DNA of 64,000 bases. Origin: Pseudomonadota bacterium. GTDB lineage: Bacteria > Pseudomonadota > Gammaproteobacteria > Xanthomonadales > Rhodanobacteraceae. Both the position numbers and the translations under genes were made by a program. The notes beneath the pieces are model-generated. The model saw only the letters and a list, made by a program, of their open reading frames with translations. It ran no database searches and had not been told where the DNA came from. Location of the stretch: positions 186,001-250,000 of the forward strand of contig JAFEFO010000034.1 of assembly GCA_018240565.1 (NCBI GenBank), written 5' to 3'. The first letter of the stretch is position 1; every line of letters begins with the position of its first letter. This document shows positions 49,204 through 61,381 of this stretch, in pieces.

Positions 49204-50034
49204 GTGCTACGCGTACCCGTATTGACCTACCATGCCGTGAATATCGCCGGCAACGACTATGCGAACAACGACCATGTCGCCTTCGCCGCCGACCTGCGCC
49301 TGATCGACGACCTAGGACTGCGCATCGTGCCGCTGCATTGGGTCGTCGATGCGGTGCTCGGCACGACGCAACGCGACCTGTCGCGCTGCGTGGCGCTGAG
49401 TTGCGATGATGGCTCGGATTTCGACTTCCACGATCTCGACCATCCCGCGCATGGGCCACAACGCAGCCTGTACAACGGCATGCTTGATTTTATCGCCGAA
49501 CGCGGCGCCGCGGCGCAACCGAGCCTGCATCTGACCAGCTTCGTGATTGCATCGCCGCAGGCGCGCATGCAGCTCGACCAGAGATGCCTCGCGGCGCGAG
49601 GATGGATGAACGAGGACTGGTGGCCGCAGGCGACCGCGTCCGGATTGATGGCCATCGAATGCCACAGCTGGGAACACAACCACCCGGCGCTGGGCGAAAC
49701 CGGAGGCAATGGCATCCCGCGCGGCTCGTTCTCCAGCGTCGATTCGCCGGCGCGGGCCGAACACGAAATCGCGCAGGCGATGGCTTACCTCGCCGGCCGC
49801 ACCGGCAAGCAGGCAGTCACCCAGTTCGCATTTCCCTTCGGCCAAAGCAACGCGTTTCTCGTCAACGACTATCTGCCCGGACGCGGCGCCGAGCTCGGCT
49901 TGACGGCAGCCTGGTCGACCGATGGCCGGGCAGTCGCCCCAACCGATGATCGCTGGAAGCTGCCGCGCCACGTCTGCGGCTGGCACTGGAAATCGCCGGA
50001 CGAATTGCGGGCGATCCTGGAATCGGCCGCCTGA
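49204..50034 (+). CDS. Polysaccharide-deacetylase-like protein
   Basis: A 276-residue protein beginning LRVPVLTYHAVNIAGNDYA. LTYHA near the start, LSCDDGSDFDFHD with a double Asp, and ECHSWEHNHPALGE match the metal-binding steps of NodB-fold (CE4) deacetylases. There is no signal peptide from this start. The frame is open far upstream, but that part is antisense to gcdH, so a GTG (49204) or TTG (49180) start is likely. The substrate is unknown. The convergent paralogue pair ends one base beyond its stop. Confidence 0.75.
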   Translation: MLRVPVLTYHAVNIAGNDYANNDHVAFAADLRLIDDLGLRIVPLHWVVDAVLGTTQRDLSRCVALSCDDGSDFDFHDLDHPAHGPQRSLYNGMLDFIAERGAAAQPSLHLTSFVIASPQARMQLDQRCLAARGWMNEDWWPQATASGLMAIECHSWEHNHPALGETGGNGIPRGSFSSVDSPARAEHEIAQAMAYLAGRTGKQAVTQFAFPFGQSNAFLVNDYLPGRGAELGLTAAWSTDGRAVAPTDDRWKLPRHVCGWHWKSPDELRAILESAA

Positions 50035-50035
50035 C

Positions 50036-50539
50036 TTAAAACGGGCCGATCGCCTGCGCCATTGCCACCAGACCGCGCTTGAGCTGGTCGTTGATCGGCT
50101 TGCGCCAGTGCACGAGCAATTTGTCGTGGCCGGTCGGCTCGAAACCGGCCTGCAGATCCACTTCCCAGGCGCGTGCGTCGCCGCAGTAGCCGAAGAATCC
50201 ATCGCAGCGATCGGCGAAACGCGCGAAGCCGTAGCGCAGCAATTGCACCATGGCACTGCCGGATGCAGCCAGCGCATCCTTCTGCGCCGGATCCAGGTGC
50301 GCGAAGGCGCGCCCATCCGTGCAACATCCGCCGACCAGGATCACGCTGCCGAACGGCATGAACTTGGCATACGACATCGGCGCCAGCGTGCCTTCGCGCG
50401 TGCGCACGAAGGCGACGAGGTCGTGCTTCCACTGCGGAATCGGATGGCCGAACTTGCGCTGGAACAGTTCGCCGACGACCGGCCGTGGATCGTCGATTTC
50501 GCTGATCAGCAGGAATTCTGGTTTGTCGGCAAGCGTCAT
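50036..50539 (-). CDS. Conserved protein of unknown function, paralogue 2 of a tandem pair
   Basis: A 167-residue soluble protein. It aligns with the product of the gene at 50552-51046 along its whole length: VGELFQRKFGHPIPQW, FGYCGDARAWEVDL, HDKLLVHWRKP and a shared end in PF. FGYCGDA is the most conserved block. The fold could be GNAT-like, but the acetyl-CoA loop is not clear. It is the last gene of the NAD-related run. Confidence 0.75.
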   Translation of the reverse strand: MTLADKPEFLLISEIDDPRPVVGELFQRKFGHPIPQWKHDLVAFVRTREGTLAPMSYAKFMPFGSVILVGGCCTDGRAFAHLDPAQKDALAASGSAMVQLLRYGFARFADRCDGFFGYCGDARAWEVDLQAGFEPTGHDKLLVHWRKPINDQLKRGLVAMAQAIGPF

Positions 50540-50551
50540 CAGACCACCCTG

Positions 50552-51046
50552 TCAGAACGGCACGAAGGCATTGGCTTTCTCCACCATGTGGCCGCGACGG
50601 CGCGCATCCACCTCGCGCGTCCAGTACACGAGCAGGCGCGCATGCGCGGTCGATTCGAATCCCACCGCGCGATCCACGCGTTCGGCCAGCGCATCGCCGC
50701 AATAGCCGAAGATCGCGGCGAAACGCGGCGCGAAGTGCTTCACCGACCACGCCAGCACATGATGATACAGGCCACCGGCCGCATGCAGCGCGGAGCGTTC
50801 GTCGTCGCCCATCTGCCGCAGCACACGATTGTCCACGCACGCACCGCCACCGAGCAGGATGTCGCCGCAGTCGGTGAAGTGCACGTAGCAAACCGGGATT
50901 TCATCGCCGCCTCCGCCACGGCAATACGCCGCGACGTGGTGCGGAAACCGTGGCAGCGTGCGCGCGTATTTGCGCTGGAACAGAGCCTCCAGCGCAGCGG
51001 GTGCGTCCTCGCTTTCGCGCACAATGATGAAATCGTCGACGTTCAC
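50552..51046 (-). CDS. Conserved protein of unknown function, paralogue 1 of a tandem pair
   Basis: A 164-residue protein starting with GTG, overlapping the 5'-nucleotidase stop as GTGA. It shares with its downstream neighbour the blocks ALFQRKYARTLPRF, GDILLGGGACVDNR, FGYCGDALAERVDRAVGFE, LLVYWTREV and the final FVPF. There are no signal or membrane segments. The pair arose by local duplication and has diverged. Confidence 0.75.
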   Translation of the reverse strand: MNVDDFIIVRESEDAPAALEALFQRKYARTLPRFPHHVAAYCRGGGGDEIPVCYVHFTDCGDILLGGGACVDNRVLRQMGDDERSALHAAGGLYHHVLAWSVKHFAPRFAAIFGYCGDALAERVDRAVGFESTAHARLLVYWTREVDARRRGHMVEKANAFVPF

Positions 51047-51978
51047 TCGTGGCTCCTTGCCTGGTTGCGCACCCCATGCGGCACATGGCCCGTGGCCACA
51101 TGCTGGCGCGCGGATTCCACGTTCGCGTGCGAATCGTCGAAGAAGATGTCGGCGCCGAAAGTTTGCAGGAACGGTCCCTTGTCGCGGCCGCCGAGGAACA
51201 ACGCCTCGTCCAGGCGCACGCCCCAGCTGCGCAAGGTGAGGATCACGCGCTTGTGCGCGGGCGCCGAACGCGCGGTGACCAACGCGGTGCGGATGGGCGA
51301 TTCGTCACCGGCGGGAAACGCCGCCTGCAGGCGATGCAGTGCGGCGAGGAATCCGCGGAACGGTCCGCCGGACAAGGGCTTGTTGGCATTCTCGACCTCG
51401 TTGCGGTGGAACGCCTCGATCCCTTGTTCCTGCGAGACGCGCTCGGATTCGTCGCCAAAGACCACGGCGTCGCCGTCGAAGGCGATGCGCAATTGTTCCG
51501 ACGCGGTCGTCGGCGCCTTGGATGGCAGGATCGTTGCGGCAGCTATGCCCGCGGCCAATGCCGCTGCGACGCTCTCGGGATTTGCCGACAGGAACAGTTG
51601 CGCGCCAAACGAGTGCACGTAGGGCGAGGTCGGCGCGCCGCCGGTGAACACCGCGCGCGCGATCTGCAGTGCGTAATGCTCGATGGAATTGAAGATGCGC
51701 AGCCCGGTGTCGGCGGAATTGCGCGAGAGCAGGACCACTTCCACGCGTGGCTCTGGCGCATCTTCGTTCAGGCGCAACAGCTTGCGCACCAGTGGAAACG
51801 CGATGCCCGGCGCGAGCAGGTCGTTCTCGCGCGCCATCTGGAAGCGGCGGTATTCGTCGATGCCTTCGCGCTCGAACAGTTCATGGCTCTCGCCCAGGTC
51901 GAACAAGGCGCGTGAGGAGATCGCGACGATCAGGCGATCGCCCGGATCGGAATCGGGGCGGTCAGCGGTCGAAGCCAT
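51043..51978 (-). CDS. Cytosolic 5'-nucleotidase (NT5C1-like)
   Basis: A 311-residue protein of the 5'-nucleotidase family that dephosphorylates nucleoside monophosphates. LIVAISSRALFDLGES is the altered HAD-type start with its Asp (FDLGE), and VEVVLLSRNSADTGLRIF, IAFDGDAVVFGDESE and DIFFDDSHANVE complete the pattern. It overlaps the protease stop by 17 bases and the next gene by GTGA. Confidence 0.88.
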   Translation of the reverse strand: MASTADRPDSDPGDRLIVAISSRALFDLGESHELFEREGIDEYRRFQMARENDLLAPGIAFPLVRKLLRLNEDAPEPRVEVVLLSRNSADTGLRIFNSIEHYALQIARAVFTGGAPTSPYVHSFGAQLFLSANPESVAAALAAGIAAATILPSKAPTTASEQLRIAFDGDAVVFGDESERVSQEQGIEAFHRNEVENANKPLSGGPFRGFLAALHRLQAAFPAGDESPIRTALVTARSAPAHKRVILTLRSWGVRLDEALFLGGRDKGPFLQTFGADIFFDDSHANVESARQHVATGHVPHGVRNQARSHE

Positions 51979-53458
51979 CGATGAAGATCACATCGTTGTA
52001 GGCGGCCAACGCATCGACACGGCCATAGCCCAGTGCATGGTTCGGCCAAACGGTGCTGGCAATGCCGCCGCAGGTTTGCGGTACCGGGTTGGTCACGCCA
52101 GCGCGAATCGCGGTTTCGCGCAAGATGGAGGCCACCTCCGCCGGTTTGCCCTTGAGCGACGGGAATGCCGACATCAGCAAGGCCGCCGCGCCAGCCACAT
52201 GCGGCGTGGCCATGCTGGTGCCGCTCATGTTGGCGTAGCCATTGGTCGGTATGCTCGAATACACGCCATATCCCGGCGCAATCACGTCGGGTCGCACTTT
52301 TGTGGCACCCGCCACCGGCCCGCGCGAGGAAAACCCCACGAGTGCGTCGTTGCTGTCGGTGGCTCCAACCACGAAGCTGGCGTCATAAATCGCGGGTGGC
52401 CCGGCGATCGTGCCACAACCCGGACCCGCGTTGCCTGCCGCAGCAGCATAGAAGATCCCACCAGCGACAAGATTGTTCACCGCCGTTTCGATCTCGTCCC
52501 CGACGGTGCAACCTTCGGAAACGGCGCAATACCACGAATTGCTGACGATATCCGGCGCCAGATCGGGATTCGGGCTGCTGTCACTGGAATTGGTCGGCGC
52601 CAGCATCCACTGCATGCATTCGATGTAACGCGCCGGCGTGCCATTGCCACTGGCCATGTTGCGGCAGCCGATCCACTTCGCGCCGGGCGCGACGCCGATC
52701 TGGTTGCCTGCGCCATCGTCGCCGGCCATCGTGCCCATGGTATGCGTGCCGTGACCGACGTCATCGCATGGAAACGGCGAATCATTGCCGCAGGAACTGC
52801 CGGTGGAATCGTGGATGGCATCGTGCCAGTTGTAATTGTGGTTCACGCCCACGCCGTTCCAGCCGCGATACTTGGCCTTGAGCGCCGGATGATCCCACTG
52901 GTAGCCGGTGTCTTCGCCGCCGATGACCACGCCCTGCCCGGTATCGCCCTTGGCCCAAACCGCGGGCGCGTCGATCTTGCTCACGCCCCAGGCGATGCTG
53001 CTTGCCGCTTGCGGCAAACGTGCGCTCTCGACCTGTGGCAGTTGTTGCGGTATCCGCGGATTCGCATCGATGCGCGCGATATCCGCGCGCGACGCCAATG
53101 CGGTCAATGCCGAAACGGGAATCCGCGCCTGGATCACGTTGGCGATCCAGTAGTCGCGGTGCACGATTCCATGCGCATCGAGCCAATCGCGCGTGACGGC
53201 CTGATCCGCTGCCGCGCGCGCTTGCAGCTGTGCAACCAGGGCGCGACGGCGCACGCGGTAGTCGCTGCCGGAAGCAAGCGGGGCAAGCACCGGCGTGGCC
53301 TGGTCGGGAAACACGAGCAGCACATCCGCGCTACCGGCGGCGGACAGCGCCCTGCGCACCTGCGGATCGACCACGGCGGCACTCGCGCTGGCGGCGGCAA
53401 GCAGGCACAGCGCCCCCGCGATACTTGGGACGAACCGCTCAGTAGGCAAACTGCTCAT
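51962..53458 (-). CDS. Secreted subtilisin-like (S8) protease with IFIDGFDR tail
   Basis: A 498-residue bacillopeptidase-F-like protease. A signal peptide ends near ASASAA, an inhibitor-like propeptide runs to about residue 150, and the catalytic triad is Asp183 ([12 protein letters not shown]), His236 (VGHGTHTMG) and Ser415 ([12 protein letters not shown]). The oxyanion Asn lies in [18 protein letters not shown]. The C-terminus is [14 protein letters not shown]. It starts inside the end of nadK (20-base overlap), so a secreted protease is co-transcribed with cytosolic NAD genes. Confidence 0.93.
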   Translation of the reverse strand: MSSLPTERFVPSIAGALCLLAAASASAAVVDPQVRRALSAAGSADVLLVFPDQATPVLAPLASGSDYRVRRRALVAQLQARAAADQAVTRDWLDAHGIVHRDYWIANVIQARIPVSALTALASRADIARIDANPRIPQQLPQVESARLPQAASSIAWGVSKIDAPAVWAKGDTGQGVVIGGEDTGYQWDHPALKAKYRGWNGVGVNHNYNWHDAIHDSTGSSCGNDSPFPCDDVGHGTHTMGTMAGDDGAGNQIGVAPGAKWIGCRNMASGNGTPARYIECMQWMLAPTNSSDSSPNPDLAPDIVSNSWYCAVSEGCTVGDEIETAVNNLVAGGIFYAAAAGNAGPGCGTIAGPPAIYDASFVVGATDSNDALVGFSSRGPVAGATKVRPDVIAPGYGVYSSIPTNGYANMSGTSMATPHVAGAAALLMSAFPSLKGKPAEVASILRETAIRAGVTNPVPQTCGGIASTVWPNHALGYGRVDALAAYNDVIFIDGFDR

Positions 53459-54203
53459 TCAGAATCCGGTCCTCGAGATTGTGTTCCGGATCGAACAGAA
53501 TCGTCACGGTTTGATCTTGCGATTCGTGGATCGATACCTCGACCACATCGCGCACTTCATTCGAATCTGCGGTTGCGCTGACCGGACGTTTGTAGGGGTC
53601 GAGGATCTCGAACTTCACGCGCGTACCCGCGCGCAGGATTGCGCCGCGCCAGCGCCGCGGGCGGAACGGACTGATCGGCGTCATCGCCAGCACGTCGGCG
53701 CCCAGTGGCAGGATCGGTCCGTGCGCGGACAAGTTGTACGCGGTTGAACCCGCCGAGGTGCACACCAGTACGCCATCGCACATCAACTCCTCGATCTTCA
53801 CCGCGCCGTTGAGCGAGACCTGGATATGCGCCGCCTGCTTGGTCTGGCGCAGCAGCGAGACTTCGTTGAACGCGAGCGACGTCGTGGTCGTGCCCGATTC
53901 GCTCACCGCCTCCATGACCAGTGGCTTGAGCACCGTTGGCTGCGCGCGCGCCAGACGCTCGGTCAAATCATCCGGGCGATACTGGTTCATTAGGAACCCG
54001 ACCGTGCCAAGCTTCATGCCGTAGTAGCGTTTGCCCGCCGCCAGGTGCCGATGCAGCGTGCGCAGCATGAAGCCATCGCCGCCGAGCGCGACAATCACCT
54101 GCGCCTGCTCCACCGGGGTTTCGCCGTAACGCGCGCGCAAACCGGCAAGGGCCGATTCCGCCTCGGGTGTCTTGCTGGCGACGAAGGCGATGGCGGTGGT
54201 CAC
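53439..54203 (-). CDS. nadK: NAD kinase
   Basis: NadK phosphorylates NAD to [17 protein letters not shown] carries the GGDG motif; [20 protein letters not shown] and [16 protein letters not shown] are the conserved substrate blocks. The open frame runs upstream into gdhB, but the GTG at 54203, eight bases after the gdhB stop, gives the normal N-terminus ([16 protein letters not shown]) and 254 residues. Its stop lies within the start of the protease gene. Confidence 0.94.
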   Translation of the reverse strand: MTTAIAFVASKTPEAESALAGLRARYGETPVEQAQVIVALGGDGFMLRTLHRHLAAGKRYYGMKLGTVGFLMNQYRPDDLTERLARAQPTVLKPLVMEAVSESGTTTTSLAFNEVSLLRQTKQAAHIQVSLNGAVKIEELMCDGVLVCTSAGSTAYNLSAHGPILPLGADVLAMTPISPFRPRRWRGAILRAGTRVKFEILDPYKRPVSATADSNEVRDVVEVSIHESQDQTVTILFDPEHNLEDRILNEQFAY

Positions 54204-54210
54204 GCGGCGC

Positions 54211-57200
54211 TCATCCGGCCTGCACCAGCTGCGCCAGCCGGCGCACCGCAACCGAGACGATCGGGTAGTCGGCGACGCGTTGCGAGCGCATGTCGGCAAA
54301 CATGGCCAGGGTGAACTTGAGCGCCGGGTCATCGCGATTGAGCCAGGCCTCGACCAGTTCCGCGCCGCTGCCCTTGCCGCCGTGGTCGATGACCTGCGCA
54401 GTGAGCGCGCGATGCTGGCTGTACAACTCGTCGCGCAGGCTGCCGCGCGCGTGCGCATGCCAGCGCGACTCGACTGGCAGGTCTTCGATCTTGCCCATCA
54501 GCCACGACAGATGCAGTGCATCGCCGAGCGCGAAATACACTTCCGCGGCGCGTTCGACCTGCAGGTTGTGGTCGGCGGCGACGTGGATGATGTCGAGCCC
54601 GGATCCCGGCGTCGGCAGCACGGCAAGGTCCGACGACAGCGCTTGCGGAAATCCGGCGTCGATCCAGCGCTGCCGGTCGGTGTCGTAACGCTGCTTCTCG
54701 CGCGGCGTGATCGCCGTGACCAGATGGCCGCGCAACTCGCGCATGCCCGCGTGGTAGCGATCGACCGCGGCGGCGATGTCCAGCGTCGCATCGGAATGGT
54801 TGAGGATCCAGCGCGTGGAACCGCGCAGTGCGTTCCAGATCACCAGCAGCGCCTCGATCTGCGCGTTGCCGTCCACCTTGCCGTCGAGCGCCTCGATGCC
54901 GGCCCACATCGCGCGCGCATCGAACACTTCGCGGGCGATGTTGTAGGCACGTGCCACCTGTGCCGGCGTCTTGCCGGTGTCCTCGCCCATGCGCAGCACG
55001 AACGTGGCGCCCATGCGGTTGACCATGGAATTGGTCACCGCCGTGGCGATGATCTCGCGCTTCAAGCGATGGCGTTCCATGTGCGGTGCGTATTTCTCCT
55101 GCAGCGGCGTGGGGAAGTAACGACGCAATTCCTTGGACAGGTACGCATCTTCCGGCACGTCGGATTCGAGCAGTTGCTGGAACAACACGATCTTCGAATA
55201 CGACAGCAGGATCGACAGCTCCGGCCGCGTCAACCCCAGCCCGCGCGCCTTGCGTTCGGCAAACTCGGCGTCGCTGGGCAGGTATTCGATCTGGCGATCG
55301 AGCAGGCCCTGGCTCTCCAGCGTGCGGATGAAATGCTGCTTGGCGCCGATGCGCGCCACCGACATGCGTTCCATCAGGCTGATCGCCTGGTTCTGGCGAT
55401 AGTTGTCGAGCAACACCAGACGCGCAACCTCGTCGGTCATCGCGGCAATCTCGGTGTTGCGCGTCTCGTAGGTCAACTCGCCGCGCTGCACCGCGTCGCT
55501 GAGCAGGATCTTGATGTTGACCTCGTGGTCCGAGGTATCCACGCCCGCCGAGTTGTCGATGAAGTCGGTGTTGAGCAGCACGCCATTGAGCGCCGCCTCG
55601 ATGCGGCCGCGCTGGGTGAAGCCGAGGTTGCCGCCCTCGCCCACCAGCTTGCAGCGCAACTCGCGGCCGTTGATGCGGATGGCATTGTTGGAACGATCCC
55701 CGACATCCGCGTTCGTTTCCGTCTCGGCCTTGACGTAGGTGCCGATGCCACCGTTCCAGAGCAGGTCGACGGTGGCCTTGAGGATCGCGCGCTTGAAGTC
55801 GTTCGGCGACAGCGATTCCACGCCGACGTCGATGCCCAACGCCTCGCGCACCTGCGCGGACACCGGAATCGCCTTCGCGCTGAGCGGATAGACGCCGCCG
55901 CCAGCGCTGATCAGCGCGGTGTCATAGTCCGCCCACGAGGAGCGCGGCAGCTTGAACAGGCGCTCGCGCTCGGCGAAGGATTTCGCCGCATCCGGATTCG
56001 GATCGAGGAAAACATGACGGTGGTCGAACGCGGCGACCAGGCGCGTATGCCGCGACAGCAGCATGCCGTTGCCGAACACGTCGCCGGACATGTCGCCGAT
56101 GCCGACGCAGGTGAAATCCTGCGTCTGGCAGTCGCGCGCCATGGCGCGGAAATGGCGCTTGACCGATTCCCAGCCGCCCTTGGCGGTGATGCCCATGGCC
56201 TTGTGGTCGTATCCCACCGAACCGCCCGAGGCGAAGGCATCGCCGAGCCAGAATCCGTGCTCGGCGGAGATCGCGTTGGCGATGTCGGAAAATGTGGCTG
56301 TGCCCTTGTCGGCCGCGACGACCAGGTACGGATCGTCGCCGTCGTGGCGCACGCAATTGAGGGGATGCACGATCTTGCCATCGACCAGGTTGTCGGTGAT
56401 GTCGAGCATGCCATTCATGAACAGCCGATAGCAGGCGATGCCTTCGGCGAGCACGGCGTCGCGATCGCCACCGACGGGCGGGCGCTTGACGAAGAAGCCG
56501 CCCTTGGAGCCGACCGGCACGATGACCGTGTTCTTGACCATCTGCGCCTTGACCAGGCCCAGCACCTCGGTACGGAAGTCCTCGCGCCGATCCGACCAGC
56601 GCAGGCCGCCGCGTGCGACCGGGCCGAAGCGCAGGTGCACGGCTTCCACGCGCGGCGCGTAGACGAAGATCTCGCGGTAGGGACGCGGCTTGGGCAGGTC
56701 CGGCACCTTGGACGAGTCGAACTTGAAGCTGATGTATTCGCGCACGCGGCCAGCCGGCGTCTGGAAGTAACTGGTGCGCAGCATCGCGCCGATCACGCCG
56801 AGGAATCCGCGCAGGATGCGGTCTTCGTCGAGGCTGGCGACGCGATCGAGCAACACGCGCAGCGCGATGACGATCGCCTGCATCTGCGCGTCGCGCGACT
56901 GCCCGCGCACGTCGATGAGGTTGTCCACGAACCCGCTGTGGGTCTTTGCGACGTCCACCGGCAACAGGACTTCAAGCTCACGCCGCAGGCGCTTGCGCGC
57001 GCCTTCGAGCACGGTCTTGCCCGGGTTCTCGCGCTGCGGGTCGAACTTGGCTTCGAACAATTCGACCAGCAAGCCGGCAATCAGCGGGTAGCGGTTGAGG
57101 GTTTCTTCCATGTAGCTTTGCGAGAACGTCGCATTGGTCTGCACGATGTACTTGCAGATGCCGCGCAACATCGCGACCTGGCGCCAGTCGAGGTTCGCGC

Positions 57201-59154
57201 CGAGGATGAGCTTGTTGAAGCCGTCGCTCTCGGCCTGGCCGCGCCAGATGCGTTCGAAGCTGGTCTGGAACGTCTCGCGCACCTGGTCCAGGTCGAAGCC
57301 GAAGCCCGCCGCCGGCTGCACTTCGAAGTCCTGGATCACGGCGGCGGTGTCGCCGAGCTTCATCTCGTAGGGATGCTCGGACAGGATTTTCAGCCCCATG
57401 TTCTCGAGCATCGGCAAGGCGTCGGACAGCGTGATCGGCGCGCCGAAGCGGAACAGCTTGAAGCGCAGGCTGCCTTCGCCCTGCCCCGCCTTGTACAACG
57501 ACAGGCGCAGGTCATTGGCGTCCTTGAGGCTGGCGATGGATTCCACATCCGCCGCGGCGACTTCGGCGCTGACTTCCTCGATGTATCCGGCCGGCAACGC
57601 GCGCCCGAAGCGGCTGGCGAGCTTGCTGCCCTTCTCCTCGCCATGCTTGCGCACGAGTTCTTCGCGCAGGGTGTCGCGCCAGTTGTGCACGATCTGGCCG
57701 ATGCGCTCTTCCAGCTGCGCGGTGTCGTATTCGGCGCGCGCGCCGGGTTTCGGCCGCACGATCAGGTGCAGGCGCGCCAGCGCCGATTCGCCGACGTTGA
57801 TCGTCGAATCCACACGCTCGCCATGGAAGGTGTCGCGGAGCAGGCCTTCGATGCGCTCGCGCACGTCGGCGGTGAAACGGTCCCGCGGCATGTAGGTCAG
57901 GCACGAGTAGAAGCGCCCGTACTTGTCGCCGCGCACGAACAGGCGCGCGCGCGCGCGTCCATGCAGGCCGAGCACGCCCATCGCGGTGGCGAACAGTTCG
58001 TCTTCCGAGGCCTGGAACAATTCGTCGCGCGGCAGGGTTTCCAGGATGTGCCGCAGGTTCTTGCCCGAATGCGAATCGCGGCGCAGGCCGGAGCGATCCA
58101 TCACCGCCTCGAACTTTTGGCGCAGCAGCGGAATCTCCCAGGGCCTGCGCGCATACGCGCTGGACGTGAACAAGCCGAGGAAACGCCGTTCGGCCACGGG
58201 CACGCCGGCGGCATTGAATTCGAGCACGCCGACATAGTCCATGTAGCCCGAGCGGTGCACACTGGAGCGTGCATTGGTCTTGGTCAGGATGATCGCATCC
58301 AGGGCGCCCGACTGCGGCAAGTCGCGCGCCGCCAGCGACTTGAGCGAGCGCGGCGCGACCGAGCGTTCGCTGCCACGCAGGATGCCCAGACCCGAACCAT
58401 CCACGGCCTGCAGCACGTCTTCGCTTCCGGATTTGCCGACGCGATACTCGCGGTAACCCAAAAAGGTGAAATGATCGGCGGCCGCCCAGCGCAGGAATTC
58501 CTGTGCCTCGGCGACGCCGACCGCGTCGATCGGCAGCTTCTGCTTGCCCATGTCATCGGCGATGGCCAGCATCTTGTCGCGCATCGCCGGCCAGTCGCGA
58601 TAACACTGCGCGACATCCTCGAGCGCCGCGCGCACGGATTGCTCAAGGCGCGCGCGTTCCGCTGGATCGGCAACGCGATCGATCTCGAAATGCATCAGTG
58701 ATTCGGCCTTGCCCTTGCCGCCTTCCGCCGCAAACGCGAGCACATTGCCGCCGGCATCACGTTCGACGCCATACACCGGATGCGCCACCAGGTGCACGGC
58801 CAGGCCCGCCTGCGCCACGGCGACGCCGACCGAATCGACCAGGAACGGCATGTCGTCGGTCACCACGTCGATCACCGTGTGCGGGGATTCGTAGCCATCG
58901 GCATCGGACGCCGGATTGAACACGCGCAGGTTCGGCACGCCGGACTTGCGCACGCGCGCGAAATCGAGCAGACCGCGCATCATCCCGGCCCAGCCGGCCG
59001 CGTCGTGCGCCTGCGCATCCTCGGCAACGAGCCTGCGGAAAAAGTGCTCGACGAACGGCCGCGCCAGCGGCGTCGACGTGCTGCCAAGGGAAGCGAGGAC
59101 TGCTTGCGAAATCGAGTCGTCGCTGCGTGCGGCGGCGCTGGGGCTGGCGTTCAT
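54211..59154 (-). CDS. gdhB: NAD-specific glutamate dehydrogenase, GDH-180 class
   Basis: A 1647-residue enzyme that converts glutamate to 2-oxoglutarate and ammonium for catabolism. The large N-terminal region contains ACT-like regulatory domains. The catalytic core begins near residue 830 with [15 protein letters not shown] and [11 protein letters not shown], then [30 protein letters not shown] is the nucleotide-binding part. This class is known from Pseudomonas, Streptomyces and xanthomonads. A complete antisense open frame of 1509 codons lies opposite and is a codon-bias shadow. It leads the operon continuing to nadK. Confidence 0.96.
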   Translation of the reverse strand: MNASPSAAARSDDSISQAVLASLGSTSTPLARPFVEHFFRRLVAEDAQAHDAAGWAGMMRGLLDFARVRKSGVPNLRVFNPASDADGYESPHTVIDVVTDDMPFLVDSVGVAVAQAGLAVHLVAHPVYGVERDAGGNVLAFAAEGGKGKAESLMHFEIDRVADPAERARLEQSVRAALEDVAQCYRDWPAMRDKMLAIADDMGKQKLPIDAVGVAEAQEFLRWAAADHFTFLGYREYRVGKSGSEDVLQAVDGSGLGILRGSERSVAPRSLKSLAARDLPQSGALDAIILTKTNARSSVHRSGYMDYVGVLEFNAAGVPVAERRFLGLFTSSAYARRPWEIPLLRQKFEAVMDRSGLRRDSHSGKNLRHILETLPRDELFQASEDELFATAMGVLGLHGRARARLFVRGDKYGRFYSCLTYMPRDRFTADVRERIEGLLRDTFHGERVDSTINVGESALARLHLIVRPKPGARAEYDTAQLEERIGQIVHNWRDTLREELVRKHGEEKGSKLASRFGRALPAGYIEEVSAEVAAADVESIASLKDANDLRLSLYKAGQGEGSLRFKLFRFGAPITLSDALPMLENMGLKILSEHPYEMKLGDTAAVIQDFEVQPAAGFGFDLDQVRETFQTSFERIWRGQAESDGFNKLILGANLDWRQVAMLRGICKYIVQTNATFSQSYMEETLNRYPLIAGLLVELFEAKFDPQRENPGKTVLEGARKRLRRELEVLLPVDVAKTHSGFVDNLIDVRGQSRDAQMQAIVIALRVLLDRVASLDEDRILRGFLGVIGAMLRTSYFQTPAGRVREYISFKFDSSKVPDLPKPRPYREIFVYAPRVEAVHLRFGPVARGGLRWSDRREDFRTEVLGLVKAQMVKNTVIVPVGSKGGFFVKRPPVGGDRDAVLAEGIACYRLFMNGMLDITDNLVDGKIVHPLNCVRHDGDDPYLVVAADKGTATFSDIANAISAEHGFWLGDAFASGGSVGYDHKAMGITAKGGWESVKRHFRAMARDCQTQDFTCVGIGDMSGDVFGNGMLLSRHTRLVAAFDHRHVFLDPNPDAAKSFAERERLFKLPRSSWADYDTALISAGGGVYPLSAKAIPVSAQVREALGIDVGVESLSPNDFKRAILKATVDLLWNGGIGTYVKAETETNADVGDRSNNAIRINGRELRCKLVGEGGNLGFTQRGRIEAALNGVLLNTDFIDNSAGVDTSDHEVNIKILLSDAVQRGELTYETRNTEIAAMTDEVARLVLLDNYRQNQAISLMERMSVARIGAKQHFIRTLESQGLLDRQIEYLPSDAEFAERKARGLGLTRPELSILLSYSKIVLFQQLLESDVPEDAYLSKELRRYFPTPLQEKYAPHMERHRLKREIIATAVTNSMVNRMGATFVLRMGEDTGKTPAQVARAYNIAREVFDARAMWAGIEALDGKVDGNAQIEALLVIWNALRGSTRWILNHSDATLDIAAAVDRYHAGMRELRGHLVTAITPREKQRYDTDRQRWIDAGFPQALSSDLAVLPTPGSGLDIIHVAADHNLQVERAAEVYFALGDALHLSWLMGKIEDLPVESRWHAHARGSLRDELYSQHRALTAQVIDHGGKGSGAELVEAWLNRDDPALKFTLAMFADMRSQRVADYPIVSVAVRRLAQLVQAG

Positions 59155-59269
59155 GGGAATCCGTCCGGAACGGGAAATTCGGGACTACAAGGATACCCCT
59201 TCACAGCAAGCATTCGCCACCCGCGCGCGGCCCGGCGCGGGCCCAAAAGCGATTCGCGTCAGATGGGGT

Positions 59270-60418
<1,149 letters not shown>

Positions 60419-60436
60419 GAGGGCTCCTCGTGTGCC

Positions 60437-60470
60437 GTCATTCCGGCCAAGGATTGGCCGGAATGACGAG
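60437..60470. repeat. Single REP unit between hydrolase and acyl-CoA dehydrogenase
   Basis: GTCATTCCGGCCAA and its exact complement TTGGCCGGAATGAC flank a GGA loop, a 14-bp stem, followed by GAG. It is one unit of the family seen at 27618, 30745 and 63440. It lies 17 bases past the hydrolase stop and 18 bases before the dehydrogenase start on the minus strand, so it could end the hydrolase transcript. Confidence 0.7.
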
Positions 60471-60487
60471 CTAAGCAGGTTGCGATT

Positions 60488-61315
60488 TTACCGTTTCCCG
60501 CCCTGCCACGTCAGCGATCCGGGTGCGGGCAGGTTCGAGAAATCGCAGGGCGGATGGTCTAGGCGCTGGTCGAGCAACCACGGCAACAGGGCAGGCGTGG
60601 AATACGCGTGATGCCAGATCACGTGCATCTCGTTCGGATATTCGGTGTAGCGCGGCGAGCCGCCGAGCGCCCGCAGCGCGCGCACCACCGCGCGCGAGCC
60701 GACCATGGCGCCGCCATAGCCGGTTTCCACATCCGTGTCGTTGTCCTTGGCGCCGTGGAAGATCCATTCGGGCACGTCGCGGATCGATGCCAATCCCGCA
60801 AGCTCCGTCATGCCCGACATCGGCACGCCGGCGGCGAAGCATTCCGGCCAGGTCTTGAATGCATCCCACACACCCGTCCCGCCGTCGGAGATACCGGTGA
60901 GATAGATGCGCCGTGCATCGATGGGAAATCGCTTGAGCGCATCGCGCACCACCGCGGCCACGCGCGCCGGTGGCCAATAGCCGCCCGTCGTCTGCGGCGC
61001 GACATAGACCAGCGGGATGCTGCCGTGGATGGCCTGGTCCAGCCACAGCATCGAACCGTTGCCGTAGCCGGCCAGTTGCGATTCGTTGTTGGTGCCGTCC
61101 TGCCAGTCGCCGTGCAGGAACACGATCAGCGGCAGCTTTTCGCCATCAATGCGACCGGGCGTTTGCATGGCGCGATACGGCACGTGCAGTGCATCCGGCG
61201 TCCAGTATTTGGCCAGCGCCGAGTAGGCAACCTCGGCGTGCGCCGGCAACGCCGCCTGCAGCAACGCGACGGCGACGAGGCCCAGCCATTGGCACACGCG
61301 CAAGGTCACCGGCAT
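60488..61315 (-). CDS. Secreted alpha/beta hydrolase (esterase / peptidase-like)
   Basis: A 275-residue protein with signal peptide (QWLGLVAVALLQAALPAHA) from the ATG at 61315. PLIVFLHGDWQDGTNN gives the oxyanion site, LTGISDGGTGVWDAF the nucleophile Ser in GISDG, and MHVIWHHAYSTP the likely His. It fits the PHB-depolymerase / predicted peptidase COG4099 group. Longer upstream frames are not used because they overlap the metH-operon promoter. Substrate unknown. Confidence 0.82.
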   Translation of the reverse strand: MPVTLRVCQWLGLVAVALLQAALPAHAEVAYSALAKYWTPDALHVPYRAMQTPGRIDGEKLPLIVFLHGDWQDGTNNESQLAGYGNGSMLWLDQAIHGSIPLVYVAPQTTGGYWPPARVAAVVRDALKRFPIDARRIYLTGISDGGTGVWDAFKTWPECFAAGVPMSGMTELAGLASIRDVPEWIFHGAKDNDTDVETGYGGAMVGSRAVVRALRALGGSPRYTEYPNEMHVIWHHAYSTPALLPWLLDQRLDHPPCDFSNLPAPGSLTWQGGKR

Positions 61316-61345
61316 CCGCGCCGCGAAAACACGGCGCCTGCGTGA

Positions 61346-61374
61346 TTGACCGCCTTTGTTTGGACGCCTATCAT
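61346..61374 (+). promoter_or_regulatory. Sigma-70 promoter of the SahR-metH operon
   Basis: TTGACC (61346-61351) and TATCAT (61369-61374) with exactly 17 bases between, each five of six consensus bases. It is the best promoter match in the window. The predicted start is near 61381, at the edge of the palindrome that follows. Confidence 0.75.
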
Positions 61375-61381
61375 TGCCATC

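Noticed and set aside
54172-58701. Open frame of 1509 codons on the plus strand
   Set aside because: It lies wholly opposite gdhB, has no recognisable domain and reflects the codon bias of the GC-rich opposite strand.
59220-59241. Strong terminator between the acyl-CoA dehydrogenase and gdhB
   Set aside because: A 7-bp GC stem exists, but there is no T-run on the minus strand and such stems are frequent by chance at this GC content.
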